Part shown: one piece after another, positions 7,245 to 15,971 of the stretch
Layout: the number at the start of each line of letters is the position of its first letter
How positions within the stretch are numbered: the stretch's first letter is position 1
Assembly: GCA_003242205.1 (NCBI GenBank)
Contig: QGUR01000035.1
Coordinates: 1-21,150 of the forward strand
Direction of reading: 5' to 3'
DNA length: 21,150 nucleotides
Source: Chloroflexota bacterium
GTDB taxonomy: Bacteria; Chloroflexota; Anaerolineae; Aggregatilineales; Phototrophicaceae
Made by a program: the position numbers and the translations under genes
Notes under the pieces: model-generated
What the model was told of the DNA's origin: nothing
The model's input: the letters and a program-made list of their open reading frames with translations, nothing else
Databases searched by the model: none

Positions 7245-8366
7245 TTACTGCAAATTTACCAATGAACCCAAGAAAACAGCAAAGAGCGGTGGCTGTATTT
7301 CAAGCCGTTTCTTTTCCCGATCAAAACGTACAAGCTGCTTTCGCAAGAGTAGGGCAACAGCATCAGCGCTCTCGCGATCATGCACATATTCTGAGACCTG
7401 ACTAACTGATTTCAAGATAGCCTGTTCAGCGTTACTGAGGCTATTCCAAATTGTTGTACACTCGGCCTGAACGGTAGGCTGAGATGCCAAGTACACCATC
7501 ATCTCATCGTCAAACTTCAACGATGTATACTGCCGCTGATAATCGATCAGTAAAAGACACACGGCCCGTAATAACCCCGCGAAACCTCCTGTTATAGCCA
7601 AAAGAAAGTCGACCGATACCTCAGGAAGCTGCGACTGCCGTCGTTCAAGCAGTCGTTGAATCATCCGACGCGCATCATGATCGTTGTAGGGGCCAACATA
7701 AATCACATTGTCCGTAAATAGCTCCAGGAATGGTTCTAACTTATCGGCAGGCAGCCCATACTGCTTCACCAGCACAGGCAAAGGAGTCCTGCTAAACGTA
7801 AAGTAACAAAGTTGGCTTTTGTACTGATCGCGCAAACCGCGCAACGACTGAAAGAACTGTACCGGAAAGCGCTGCAACAGCTCCTCGAATTCATCGAACA
7901 TGTAGACAAGCTTAAAACCCTGCTGCAGAAAAAAGCGCAAACCAAGCTCAAAGTAGCGGATGCCAATATAAGCAAACAAGGGATTGGTGCCATCCTGTAA
8001 CGCCTGATAGGTTTCGAAGAAGGCACGAGCATCCTGAGGGCTGAGCATGTCAAAAGGGTGAAAGGCCAAGTACAGCCGGTGCATCATAAGCTCATAACCG
8101 GCCCAAGCCTGTAATGCGTCTCTATCGCCGTTATGTGCCGGCAAAACGCCGAGCATGTTGGGGTCAATCAGAATGGCGCGAAACTTTGTAACGTCGTGCC
8201 CAACCAGATAATGCGCCTGAACTTCCGGATCAGTTAGATGCTGGATCAGATTCGATTTGCCGACACTGCCGACGCCAACCGTAGCGCACGACTCCGATGC
8301 CTGCCAGCAGCACATAATGGCTTCAACTTCAGCCCGCCGGAACTCTAGAGGGTGTTTTCGTGTCAT
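7245..8366 (-). CDS. Orphan P-loop (AAA/STAND-like) ATPase
   Basis: This 373-residue protein has Walker A GVGSVGKS at 31-38 and Walker B LVYMFDEFEE at 153-162, with the acidic DE pair intact. A helical region follows, then a C-terminal winged-helix-like part (about 290-373: LSNAEQAILKSV, LLRKQLV, LEIQPPLF). The layout resembles AAA_16/AAA_22 or STAND-type ATPases, in which the ATPase is a regulatory switch, but no effector or sensor domain is attached and the protein is short for STAND. The substrate is unknown. The frame stays open to an ATG at 8459, but that would add an unlikely Arg/Cys-rich 31-residue tail and overlap the promoter of the next gene; ATG 8366, just before the family-like HPLEFRRAEVEAIM segment, is preferred. 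The gene is noticeably more AT-rich than its neighbours, consistent with transfer. Confidence 0.8.
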   Translation of the reverse strand: MTRKHPLEFRRAEVEAIMCCWQASESCATVGVGSVGKSNLIQHLTDPEVQAHYLVGHDVTKFRAILIDPNMLGVLPAHNGDRDALQAWAGYELMMHRLYLAFHPFDMLSPQDARAFFETYQALQDGTNPLFAYIGIRYFELGLRFFLQQGFKLVYMFDEFEELLQRFPVQFFQSLRGLRDQYKSQLCYFTFSRTPLPVLVKQYGLPADKLEPFLELFTDNVIYVGPYNDHDARRMIQRLLERRQSQLPEVSVDFLLAITGGFAGLLRAVCLLLIDYQRQYTSLKFDDEMMVYLASQPTVQAECTTIWNSLSNAEQAILKSVSQVSEYVHDRESADAVALLLRKQLVRFDREKKRLEIQPPLFAVFLGSLVNLQ

Positions 8367-8428
8367 GTCGCAATCACATACCTGGAACAATTTAGCAGCC
8401 AACCCACGCAATGGGGCCCTCGGTCGCC

Positions 8429-8434
8429 TATAAT
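8429..8434 (+). promoter_or_regulatory. Consensus -10 box for the queuosine-precursor transporter gene
   Basis: A perfect TATAAT lies 40 bp before the ATG at 8475. No good -35 hexamer is visible 16-18 bp upstream. I looked for a preQ1-riboswitch-like fold in the short leader and did not see one. Confidence 0.4.
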
Positions 8435-8474
8435 GACACTGTGAGCCAGCAATCGCCAAGCCATCAGGAGAGCC

Positions 8475-9182
8475 ATGAAACGCGATTACCGCTTCTATGA
8501 CTTCGTGACAGCGCTGTTCGTCACCGTGTTATTGCTCAGCAACCTGCTCAGCAGCGCCAAGATTATCGACCTCGGAGCCTCTCTAGGGCCGCTGGCGCTC
8601 GTTTTTGATGCGGGAACACTCGTGTTTCCGGTCTCCTACATTTTTGGCGATGTCCTGACGGAGGTTTATGGCTATCGCCGCTCAAGACGCGTGATCTGGG
8701 CCGGTTTTATGGCCACAGTGCTTATGAGTTTCTTTGTCTGGCTGGCGGGTATTCTGCCCGGTGAACCTTTCTGGGAAGAAAGTGTCGGGCAAAACGCCTA
8801 TAACGCCGTGCTAGGTGGGATCAGCGGTCTGATCGTTGCCAGCATCATTGCTTATTTGGCAGGTGAATTTACCAACAGTTATGTATTGGCACGTATGAAG
8901 GTGTTGACGGAAGGACGCTATCTCTGGCTCCGCACAATCGGCAGTACAGTTGTTGGGCAAGTTGTTGATACGCTGTCCTTCTTCACCATTGCAACCGCAC
9001 TAGGCGTCTTTCCACCGGAACTATTCTGGTCACTGGTTGTAACGAACTATCTGCTTAAAGTTGGAATTGAAGTCCTGTTCACGCCAATCACACTCCAAGT
9101 CATCAATGCTCTCAAGACGGCTGAAGGTGAAGATGTGTACGATCATCACACAAATTTCAACCCATTCCGGCTCGATATTTAG
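8475..9182 (+). CDS. yhhQ: Queuosine-precursor transporter (YhhQ/VUT family)
   Basis: This 235-residue integral membrane protein has about six hydrophobic helices (around 10-35, 42-60, 75-95, 112-130, 155-178 and 183-210). Family features are visible: an N-terminal FVTVLLLSNLLSSAKI helix, a conserved FPVSYIFGDVLTEVYGYRRSR segment split across the first loop (FPVSYIFGD, then TEVYGYRRSR), and a late KVGIEVLFTPIT segment. Members import queuine or 7-deazaguanine precursors used to make queuosine at the tRNA wobble base. AGGAGA lies a few bases before the ATG. It is divergent to the ATPase gene and convergent with a tRNA methyltransferase gene; the shared tRNA-modification theme may be coincidental. 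Length fits the family (220-240). Confidence 0.93.
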   Translation: MKRDYRFYDFVTALFVTVLLLSNLLSSAKIIDLGASLGPLALVFDAGTLVFPVSYIFGDVLTEVYGYRRSRRVIWAGFMATVLMSFFVWLAGILPGEPFWEESVGQNAYNAVLGGISGLIVASIIAYLAGEFTNSYVLARMKVLTEGRYLWLRTIGSTVVGQVVDTLSFFTIATALGVFPPELFWSLVVTNYLLKVGIEVLFTPITLQVINALKTAEGEDVYDHHTNFNPFRLDI

Positions 9183-9190
9183 GGATTTGA

Positions 9191-9258
9191 GCGGAAAAAA
9201 CCCTTTTACTCTTGATAAGCGTCATTATCGTGAGTAATTCCCGCGTGGGGTTTTCCGC
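9191..9258. terminator. Compound bidirectional terminator between convergent genes
   Basis: The outer arms GCGGAAAA+CCC (9191-9203) and GGGG+TTTTCCGC (9247-9258) pair over about 11 bp with a 2-nt bulge. Inside, TTACTC (9206-9211) pairs with GAGTAA (9232-9237), and GATAA (9214-9218) pairs with TTATC (9225-9229). The A-tract on one arm and T-tract on the other let it terminate in both directions, serving the transporter (+) and the methyltransferase (-). Confidence 0.65.
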
Positions 9259-9271
9259 CTAAAACGCCATG

Positions 9272-10384
9272 CTATGATCTCCTTCTCAACACGTAAATAC
9301 GCGGGTGCAACCCTCGAAGCGTGATACGGATCGTACGTACAGACTCCCACACATTATGATGGCGCACAAGACGTTCGAAGAGGTTGACTTCATGCGTGAT
9401 GGCGATGAACCGCGCCCTCGGCGCTGCGATTCGTGAGGCCTCGTCGAGCAACTGCGGATAGAGCTCCAGATTCTCACGGTGCGACCCAACTCGTTGGCCA
9501 AACGGCAGATCTGCCAGTAGCACATCGAAGCTGTTATCAGGAAATGGTAAATGTCGTGCATCAGCCTGAAGCAGCCTGATGACGTTGTCAAGTTGAGCCT
9601 TGTCGATATTCTTCCGAGCGCAATGCAGAACTTCCGCTGAGTAGTCGATCCCGATCAGATATGAACTATTGTACACCGCCGCATATTCGATGAGGATCGA
9701 TCCTGAGCCGCATAAAAGATTGATACTGCGGTCACCTGGCTTGGCCGCTGCCAGACGTGCCATAACCTGTGCAACCGTCGCGTTGAGCGCTCCTTCGTAG
9801 TTGCAGATACGCCATTCGCGCGTTGCCAGCGGTCTTGCTGTCAGGCGCACAAGAGTTTCCCACCCGTTGCCTTCGAGCGCCGGTCGTATGCGTATCCACA
9901 AGTCACCTTTGTCGTCAGCAGGCGTAAGTTGTGCAGCTGAGGCAAGCGTTTGCCTGATTCTCTCCATGACCCTTGAATCTGACCCTGCGGCGCTGATGAA
10001 AAGGGTTTTTAGAGGGTTTTTCCGTTCGTTAAGGGCCTTGACCACGCTGATCTGATTCACAACTGCACGCAGGTGCTGGTCGCCAAGCAAGGCTTTAGGA
10101 CGAGGGATGGCGTGACATACGACCAGATAAACTGCCTGTACTGTTTGCAGTGACTCAAGCCTTGCCAGATTCCCACGGAAGGTAAAGCGAACGGCTCCTT
10201 TGGGCCGCGCTTGAATGGTCGCTGCCTCTCCGAAGAGCGCTTCTATTTCAGCCGCAGTGAACTCTTCCAGACCTTCAATGACCTCTGCCTCAAGCAAATA
10301 CGAGCTTTGTGCAGACTCAGACTGTTGTCTTGGCGACGCCGGCGGTACGGGACGTCGTCTCTTTCTACCAGGATGTGACTTCAT
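9272..10384 (-). CDS. THUMP-domain tRNA (guanine-N2)-methyltransferase, TrmN/Trm14-like
   Basis: This 370-residue protein starts with a basic tail (KSHPGRKRRRP) followed by a THUMP-like RNA-binding region (about 30-170). A Rossmann-fold methyltransferase follows. Visible motifs: LTARPLATREWRICNYEGALN (about 181-201), typical of the THUMP methyltransferase linker; SAM-binding motif I INLLCGSGSILIE at 221-233; motif II IGIDYS; and catalytic motif IV ADLPFGQRVG at 291-300. The family (COG0116) methylates guanine N2, with Trm14/TrmN acting on tRNA position 6. The DLPFG form of motif IV, rather than NPPY, is usual for this clade. Exact target is inferred. It is convergent with the queuosine transporter and divergent from the SDR gene. 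Confidence 0.88.
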   Translation of the reverse strand: MKSHPGRKRRRPVPPASPRQQSESAQSSYLLEAEVIEGLEEFTAAEIEALFGEAATIQARPKGAVRFTFRGNLARLESLQTVQAVYLVVCHAIPRPKALLGDQHLRAVVNQISVVKALNERKNPLKTLFISAAGSDSRVMERIRQTLASAAQLTPADDKGDLWIRIRPALEGNGWETLVRLTARPLATREWRICNYEGALNATVAQVMARLAAAKPGDRSINLLCGSGSILIEYAAVYNSSYLIGIDYSAEVLHCARKNIDKAQLDNVIRLLQADARHLPFPDNSFDVLLADLPFGQRVGSHRENLELYPQLLDEASRIAAPRARFIAITHEVNLFERLVRHHNVWESVRTIRITLRGLHPRIYVLRRRS

Positions 10385-10393
10385 AAAGCACGC

Positions 10394-10401
10394 TGTACAA
10401 T
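10394..10401 (+). promoter_or_regulatory. Possible extended -10 promoter of the four-gene (+) cluster
   Basis: TG followed directly by TACAAT (10396-10401), 44 bp before the ATG at 10445, resembles an extended -10 element (though lacking the spacer base). No clear -35 is present; upstream lies the start of the divergent methyltransferase gene. Confidence 0.3.
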
Positions 10402-10444
10402 ACGCAAAAACTGGTTGGCTTTCTCGGTAAAGGAATTAGAACAT

Positions 10445-11416
10445 ATGCGGCTTTATGTAACTGGTGGTACTGGCCTCGTCGGGAGCAATGTCATCCGTCT
10501 GGCGCGCGAACGCTATGGCTACGAGGTTATCGCGTCGCTTTATGGACCGCCACCGCTGGAGCCGGTCGATTACGAGCTTGACCCGCTTGATATGCGCGAT
10601 ACCGCGGCAGTTCGCGCTTCGCTCCTCAAATACCGGCCTGACGTTGTCATTCATTGTGCAGCTTTACTTGATCAAGTCATGATGCATCGCGAACGCGAGC
10701 TGGCCTGGAGCATCATGGTCGGTGGCACGCTGGCTTTTGCATCTGCATGCCGCGAAATTGGGGCCCGGTTGGTGTTTGTCTCGTCAGACTGGGTTTTTGA
10801 TGGGCATGCGCCGGAGGTTGACGAGGATTCGCCTCCATTTCCGGTCAACTTCTATGGCGTCATGAAAATGGCGTCAGAACGCGATTTGGCTGCCATGGAT
10901 GGGCTGAGCTATGCAGTCGGGCGTCTTGCCGGAGTTTATGGCCTCAACTACGCGCAGCCGAAGCTGCTTCGTAAGGAGCAGGGACTGGGCTTTGATTTGG
11001 GTAACTATGTTGTCGATCGTGTCAGCCGAGGTAAGGTGACGCCGATTTGGTGCGGGCCTAATGTAAACGATGTTGCCCACCCTACCCTTGCGTCTGATGG
11101 GGCTGACATGTTACTCCGGCTTGCGGCTTGTCAGGAGAATGGCATCTTTCATTGTTTCGGCGCAGAATCGATCAGCCGGCTTGAGTTTGCACATCGATTG
11201 GCTGCGTTGTTTGGCGCTGATCCGGGCTTGATTGCGCCAGTTCCAACAGACCCGGAGGTGTTGGAAGCTCATGCAAATATTCGTATTCCGTTCCGCACTC
11301 GCGCGCGTGCTGAGAAAACTGCCAAGGTTGTAGGACGGCGCGCCCTGTTGGTTGATGAGGCGTTGGCGGCCTTCAGGCAGGAGTGGGAAGCTTATCCTTG
11401 GCATGATATTGTTTAG
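10445..11416 (+). CDS. RmlD-like NAD(P)-dependent sugar-nucleotide reductase (extended SDR)
   Basis: This 323-residue protein has the N-terminal nucleotide-binding GGTGLVG (7-13), a Ser pair in FVSSDWVFDG (Ser113/114), and the catalytic Tyr137-xxx-Lys141 of YGVMK. The DVVIHCAALLDQ segment is also typical. The overall pattern, with the SSDWVFDG motif, matches RmlD_sub_bind proteins such as dTDP-4-dehydrorhamnose reductase, but no rmlA/B/C genes are nearby, so the substrate is open. The ATG at 10445 is preferred to an upstream one at 10415: it starts exactly before the first beta-strand (MRLYVTGG) and has AAAGGA upstream. It is first in a run of four co-directional genes, 35 bp before the LLM gene. 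Confidence 0.87.
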   Translation: MRLYVTGGTGLVGSNVIRLARERYGYEVIASLYGPPPLEPVDYELDPLDMRDTAAVRASLLKYRPDVVIHCAALLDQVMMHRERELAWSIMVGGTLAFASACREIGARLVFVSSDWVFDGHAPEVDEDSPPFPVNFYGVMKMASERDLAAMDGLSYAVGRLAGVYGLNYAQPKLLRKEQGLGFDLGNYVVDRVSRGKVTPIWCGPNVNDVAHPTLASDGADMLLRLAACQENGIFHCFGAESISRLEFAHRLAALFGADPGLIAPVPTDPEVLEAHANIRIPFRTRARAEKTAKVVGRRALLVDEALAAFRQEWEAYPWHDIV

Positions 11417-11451
11417 TTTGTGTTTATCACTATGCGAAAAGGAAGTGAATT

Positions 11452-12366
11452 ATGTCTGTTGATTTCGGCCTAGGCTTGCTGGCTGGCCCTCAAAGAGATG
11501 CCCCGCATGGATGGCAGGCTGCACTGGACGCCAGCTTGCCTCAATTCGTCGGACACATCGAAAGCCTTTGGATGACAGATCACTTCTTCTGGCCAGACCA
11601 CGCCACATTCGAAGCGTGGACCGTACTCAGTTATATGGCCGGAAAGTGGCCGCAGTTTATGGTCGGCCCTATGGTGCTTGGGCAGAGCTATCGTAACCCG
11701 GCATTGCTGGCGTTGATGGGCGCAACTCTGCAAACACTTACTAACGGCCGGTTCATCATGGCCATCGGGGCGGGATGGAAAGAAGACGAATACCACGCCT
11801 ATGGTTACCCCTACCCCGCCGCGAAGATCCGGCTCGAACAACTACGGGACACGCTCGAAATCCTGAAACGTATGTGGACCTCGCCAGATCCGGTTACCTA
11901 CCACGGCAAGCACTACAGCATCGAAAATGCTTACTGCGAACCCAAACCTGATCCGGTCCCGCCGATTATCGTTGGCGGCGGCGGCAAAACCACCATGCGC
12001 CTCGCCGTAGAATACGCCGATTGGTGGAACATTTCAGACGCGAACCTCGAAAAATATCTCGACCGTTTGTCCATCCTGCACCAGCACTGTGAAGAACTGG
12101 GCCGCGATCCATCAACCCTCCGGCTCACGTGGTTTGGGCGGCTTGCCGTTGGCAAGACAGAACAGGAAGCGCAGCGCCGTGGCGGCGAACGCTGGACGCG
12201 AGCAAATGCCTTCGTTGGCACACCAGACCAGATCGTCGAGGATATGCTCGCTTTCGTGGACCGGGGCGTCGATTATTTCATGATGGAGATTCAAGACTTG
12301 CCTAACCAGGATGTCATCGACATGGTCATCCATGACATCCTGCCTCGTGTTCGCGCTGGTCGCTAA
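11452..12366 (+). CDS. LLM-class (luciferase-like) F420-type oxidoreductase
   Basis: This 304-residue protein has a TIM-barrel luciferase-like pattern: LWMTDHFFW near 40, VGPMVLGQSYRNPALLA, LTNGRFIMAIGAGWKEDEY (about 97-115), and EQLRDTLEILKRMW. The late PPIIVGGGGKTTMRLAVEYADWWN (about 164-187) is the phosphate-binding region typical of F420- or FMN-dependent members. Flavin/F420 discrimination cannot be made by eye; the GAGW-EDEY form resembles the Rv1855c-type F420 subgroup. Substrate unknown. A strong AAAAGGAAG ribosome site precedes the ATG. It lies 35 bp after the SDR gene and 67 bp before the amylase gene. Confidence 0.9.
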   Translation: MSVDFGLGLLAGPQRDAPHGWQAALDASLPQFVGHIESLWMTDHFFWPDHATFEAWTVLSYMAGKWPQFMVGPMVLGQSYRNPALLALMGATLQTLTNGRFIMAIGAGWKEDEYHAYGYPYPAAKIRLEQLRDTLEILKRMWTSPDPVTYHGKHYSIENAYCEPKPDPVPPIIVGGGGKTTMRLAVEYADWWNISDANLEKYLDRLSILHQHCEELGRDPSTLRLTWFGRLAVGKTEQEAQRRGGERWTRANAFVGTPDQIVEDMLAFVDRGVDYFMMEIQDLPNQDVIDMVIHDILPRVRAGR

Positions 12367-12433
12367 TCATTCCTATTCAGCGCACAGAAGACGGTTTGAC
12401 AGGGGCTTCCGCGCCAGACAGGAGGAACAGACT

Positions 12434-15400
12434 ATGACCCGGCAGTTTGTCGTCCGCATGTTGGTTGTTCTGACCCTGAGTGTGCTGGCGGGTAGCCCCA
12501 TGAGCGCCCAGGAACCGGCCACGATCGATCGCGCTGCGCTGCTGCATGACACCCATGACGACCTTTATCGAACGCCGGGCGGAGCCGTGCCGCTCGGCGC
12601 CAACGTCACGCTGCGCCTGCGCGCCGCGACAGGCAATCTCGACTCGGCAACCGTGCGCGTCTTCCGCACGCTGGACAACACCCAGAATCTGGTCCCCATG
12701 CAAGTCGTAGCCAGCACACCAGAAGGCTACGACTTCTGGGAAGCAACCATCACCCTGCCGGATCAGCCGACGGTCGTCTACTATCGCTTCCTGCTGACTA
12801 AAGGCAGTGAAACCCTCTTCTACGAGGAAAACACTTATCGCGATGGCAATTACTTCGAAGCTGCCGAAGGCGGCCCAGGCGCGGTCTACGAACAGAGCCA
12901 GGACCTGAGCTTCCAGATTTCCGTCTACGATCCCGACTTCACAACGCCGGAATGGATGCAAAATGCCGTCATCTACCAAATCTTTCCGGATCGCTTCCGC
13001 AATGGCGACCGCAGCAATGACCCGGTCGATGGCTCGTTCGTGTTTTATGACGAATTGCCGCTGATCTTCCACGAAACCTGGAATGAGCCGCCGGTCGACG
13101 GCAGGCGTGAGAAGGCCCCCAGCGGCGCGGATTACTTCAACAGCGACTTTTTCGGCGGCGACCTGGCCGGCATCATCGAGAAACTGGACTATCTCGCCGG
13201 TCTTGGTGTAACGGCTATCTACCTGAACCCAATCTTCGAGGCGCGCTCGAACCACCGCTACGACACGGTCGACTATCTGAAGATCGATCCTCTCCTCGGC
13301 GATTTGGAGACATTTCGCCGGCTGGTTCAGGAAGCCGACAAACGTGGCATTCGCCTGATCCTCGATGGCGTTTTCAATCACATGTCGAGCGACAGCCCTT
13401 TCTTCGACCGCTATAACCGTTTCCTGACAACCGGCGCGTGCGAAAGCACCACGTCGCCATGGCGTCGCTGGTTCTTTTTCGTGCCACCTCGCGAAGGGCA
13501 ACCCAGTCCCTGCGTGAACACGCTCAACGGAGCCCGTTACTACACCTCATGGGCCGGCTTCGACACCATTCCCAAAATCAACAGCGAGTTGGGCGAAGTG
13601 CGACGCTACTTTTTCCTCGATCAGAACAGCGTCGCCCTGACGTGGGGCGCGGAAGGCATCGGCGGCTGGCGGCTTGATGTCGCCAATGAAATCGATGGCG
13701 GACGCAACCCGGCGGAAACCTATTGGGAAGCGTTCCGTAACATCGTCAAACGCCAGAATCTTGACACGATCATCATCGGTGAATACTGGAACGATGCTTC
13801 CGAGTGGCTGCTCGGCGATGAGTGGGACTCGGTGATGAACTATCGCTTTCGGCGCGCTATTTTGGGGTTCGCACGCGGCACAGATTACACCGATAACGAC
13901 GGCCTGATCTGGGGGCTTACACCGAGCGAATTTATCGACGCCATTCGCGCAGTCGAAGAAGACTATCCCCGCCCGGCTTACCTCGCGCTGATGAATCTTG
14001 CCGGCAGTCACGATACTTCACGGCTGCTGTATGTCGTCGATGGCGACATCCGGCGGCAGCAACTGGCAGCGCTAGCGCAGTTCACGCTACCGGGTGCTCC
14101 CACCATCTACTACGGAGACGAAATCGCGCTCGACGCGCCCAGCCTGCCCGACCCAAATGGCGTCGTTCAGGACGATCCATATAACCGCGCGCCCTATCCC
14201 TGGGAAGATACCGAAGGCGATCACTACCCGCCGCCCAATGAAGCGATGCTGGCGTTCTACCAAACTCTGGGCACGCTTCGCAACCGCAATTCCGCCCTGC
14301 GTACAGGCGATCTGATACCGCTGGCGGCCGACGACGATCAAGGCATACTGGCCTACCTGCGGACCGACCGCGATACAGGCGACATTGCTCTGGTAGCCTT
14401 CAACGTCTCGGACGAACCTCGCGACGTCGTACTCAATCTCGATGGCCTGGTGCCAGCGAATACCGAACTCAGACCCGTTTTCGCTGGCGCAACCCTGACC
14501 GCGGCCGGGGATGTCGAACTGGCGCTGCCGCCACTATCGGGGAACATCTGGGAAGGCAATGCCGGAAGCGACGGCTATCTATCGCCCGAACCACCGGCTA
14601 CCGTTGAGACAACGGCACAACCCGGAAGCGTCACAATATCATGGCAACCCGTTGCAAACGCCGCCGGATACACTATCTATCGCAGTCCAGTGAGTACAGG
14701 CGGTTTTGAACGTATCACCGAGGAGCCGTTCGTCGAAACCAGTTTTACAGATCATGCCGTCGTCAATGGCTACGTCTACTACTATGCTGTGGCGGCAGTG
14801 AACGAGGACGGCATTGCCGGTGAACGATCAGCGGCTGTAGCGGCGTTGCCCAGCGCTCAGATCGACGCAGCCTATTTTGTCGATGCTGCAGGCGAGCGGA
14901 TTGCGGCCCAACCCGAAACGATCGTCGTTCAGTTCGTGTCGGGCGTTTCCGTGCCCGTCAGCGCCGCTATCGAAATTGACGACGTGACCGGACAGCCCGG
15001 CCCTGCCCCCGGCGTACGCGCACAGGCCGCACTGCTGCCGCCCGGCCAGAGCCTAAATGACGCCCAGTGGACCGCGATGTCGTACAGCGAGGATGTAGGA
15101 CAAGCCGATGTGTACCGCGCCAGCGTTGTGCCGCCTGCGACTGGCGAATATGAAATACATGCGCGTTTCAGCACCGATGCGGGCCAAAACTGGACCATCG
15201 TTGCCCCACCCCAAGGCAGCCCGCTGCGTGTTGTCGTCGAAGCTACGACCGACACCACCGCCCCTGACGCGCCCGCTTCGGTCGAGATCATCCGCGCTTC
15301 ACTGTCGGGCGTCGTCCTTACCTGGAGTCCTTCTGAAGCAGAAGACGTTTTCTCTTACCGTGTCTATCGCGTTGCCGAAGATGGATCAACACAGCAGATC

Positions 15401-15880
15401 GGTGAAGTTCAAGCGGCAGCAGGCGAACGGTTTGTCGATCCGGCTGTCGTGGCCGGGGATAGGTATCGCTATGGCGTATCTGCTGTCGACTCCTCGTTGA
15501 ACGAGTCCGAGATTCGACTGAGCGATGCCGCTGTCGTGGAAGCGCAACGAGTCCCGGTCGTATTCGATGTCGAGGTCCCGACCGGTACGGAAGGCGACGT
15601 CTATATCGCCGGTGACTTCGGCACAACTGACCTGCCCGTGTGGGACCCGGGAGGTCTTGTGATGATACAGGTCGACGAAACACATTGGACCATCACGCTC
15701 GATCTGCCAGAAGGAGCGAATATCGAATACAAATACGTGCGTGGTGATTGGCTGTATGTTGAAAAGGGACCGGCCTGCGAAGAAATCGCCAACCGACGTC
15801 TGGCCGTTGTCTACGGCGATGACGATCGAGTTTCGACAAGCGATACCGTCGCCAACTGGCGTGACGTCTGCGAGGCGTAA
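12434..15880 (+). CDS. Secreted multidomain GH13 alpha-amylase/neopullulanase with Fn3 and C-terminal starch-binding domain
   Basis: This 1148-residue protein has a signal peptide (about 1-25, cleavage near MSAQ). An N-terminal Ig-like domain (about 50-165) precedes the GH13 barrel (about 175-610). All four GH13 regions are intact: region I DGVFNH (311-316); region II GWRLDVANE (411-419, nucleophile Asp415); region III acid/base Glu450 in IIIGEYW; region IV SHD (525-527, Asp527). The all-beta C-domain covers about 615-705. Then come an Fn3 domain (717-805), an unassigned beta-rich segment (807-935), a second Fn3 (943-1037) and a CBM20/48-like domain (1040-1148; VYIAGDF, EYKYVRGDW-YVEKG, EIANR). 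It should cleave alpha-1,4-glucans (perhaps also alpha-1,6) outside the cell. ATG 12434 is chosen for GGAGGA 7 bp upstream and the signal peptide; a longer in-frame start at 12311 overlaps the LLM gene. Confidence 0.94.
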   Translation: MTRQFVVRMLVVLTLSVLAGSPMSAQEPATIDRAALLHDTHDDLYRTPGGAVPLGANVTLRLRAATGNLDSATVRVFRTLDNTQNLVPMQVVASTPEGYDFWEATITLPDQPTVVYYRFLLTKGSETLFYEENTYRDGNYFEAAEGGPGAVYEQSQDLSFQISVYDPDFTTPEWMQNAVIYQIFPDRFRNGDRSNDPVDGSFVFYDELPLIFHETWNEPPVDGRREKAPSGADYFNSDFFGGDLAGIIEKLDYLAGLGVTAIYLNPIFEARSNHRYDTVDYLKIDPLLGDLETFRRLVQEADKRGIRLILDGVFNHMSSDSPFFDRYNRFLTTGACESTTSPWRRWFFFVPPREGQPSPCVNTLNGARYYTSWAGFDTIPKINSELGEVRRYFFLDQNSVALTWGAEGIGGWRLDVANEIDGGRNPAETYWEAFRNIVKRQNLDTIIIGEYWNDASEWLLGDEWDSVMNYRFRRAILGFARGTDYTDNDGLIWGLTPSEFIDAIRAVEEDYPRPAYLALMNLAGSHDTSRLLYVVDGDIRRQQLAALAQFTLPGAPTIYYGDEIALDAPSLPDPNGVVQDDPYNRAPYPWEDTEGDHYPPPNEAMLAFYQTLGTLRNRNSALRTGDLIPLAADDDQGILAYLRTDRDTGDIALVAFNVSDEPRDVVLNLDGLVPANTELRPVFAGATLTAAGDVELALPPLSGNIWEGNAGSDGYLSPEPPATVETTAQPGSVTISWQPVANAAGYTIYRSPVSTGGFERITEEPFVETSFTDHAVVNGYVYYYAVAAVNEDGIAGERSAAVAALPSAQIDAAYFVDAAGERIAAQPETIVVQFVSGVSVPVSAAIEIDDVTGQPGPAPGVRAQAALLPPGQSLNDAQWTAMSYSEDVGQADVYRASVVPPATGEYEIHARFSTDAGQNWTIVAPPQGSPLRVVVEATTDTTAPDAPASVEIIRASLSGVVLTWSPSEAEDVFSYRVYRVAEDGSTQQIGEVQAAAGERFVDPAVVAGDRYRYGVSAVDSSLNESEIRLSDAAVVEAQRVPVVFDVEVPTGTEGDVYIAGDFGTTDLPVWDPGGLVMIQVDETHWTITLDLPEGANIEYKYVRGDWLYVEKGPACEEIANRRLAVVYGDDDRVSTSDTVANWRDVCEA

Positions 15881-15937
15881 TCGTAGGCGACGCGCCGTCA
15901 GCCTCTCGATATCCTGATCGGGCCTACACAAGCCCGG

Positions 15938-15968
15938 AGTCTCGTCCTACACTGGTTCGCGCGAGACT
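15938..15968 (+). other. Hairpin just before the second SH3 gene start
   Basis: AGTCTCG (15938-15944) pairs perfectly with CGAGACT (15962-15968), 7 bp with a 17-nt loop, ending 3 bp before the candidate ATG at 15972. A smaller CGGGC/GCCCG stem overlaps its 5' side (about 15919-15936). It may attenuate read-through from the amylase gene or mask the start region. Confidence 0.35.
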
Positions 15969-15971
15969 TTG

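Noticed and set aside
12311..12433. Longer N-terminus for the amylase
   Set aside because: It overlaps the LLM gene, whereas ATG 12434 has GGAGGA 7 bp upstream and begins a signal peptide.
12377..13501. 374-codon open frame on the minus strand
   Set aside because: It lies antisense to the GH13 catalytic region, whose four motifs are intact; the product shows no domain.
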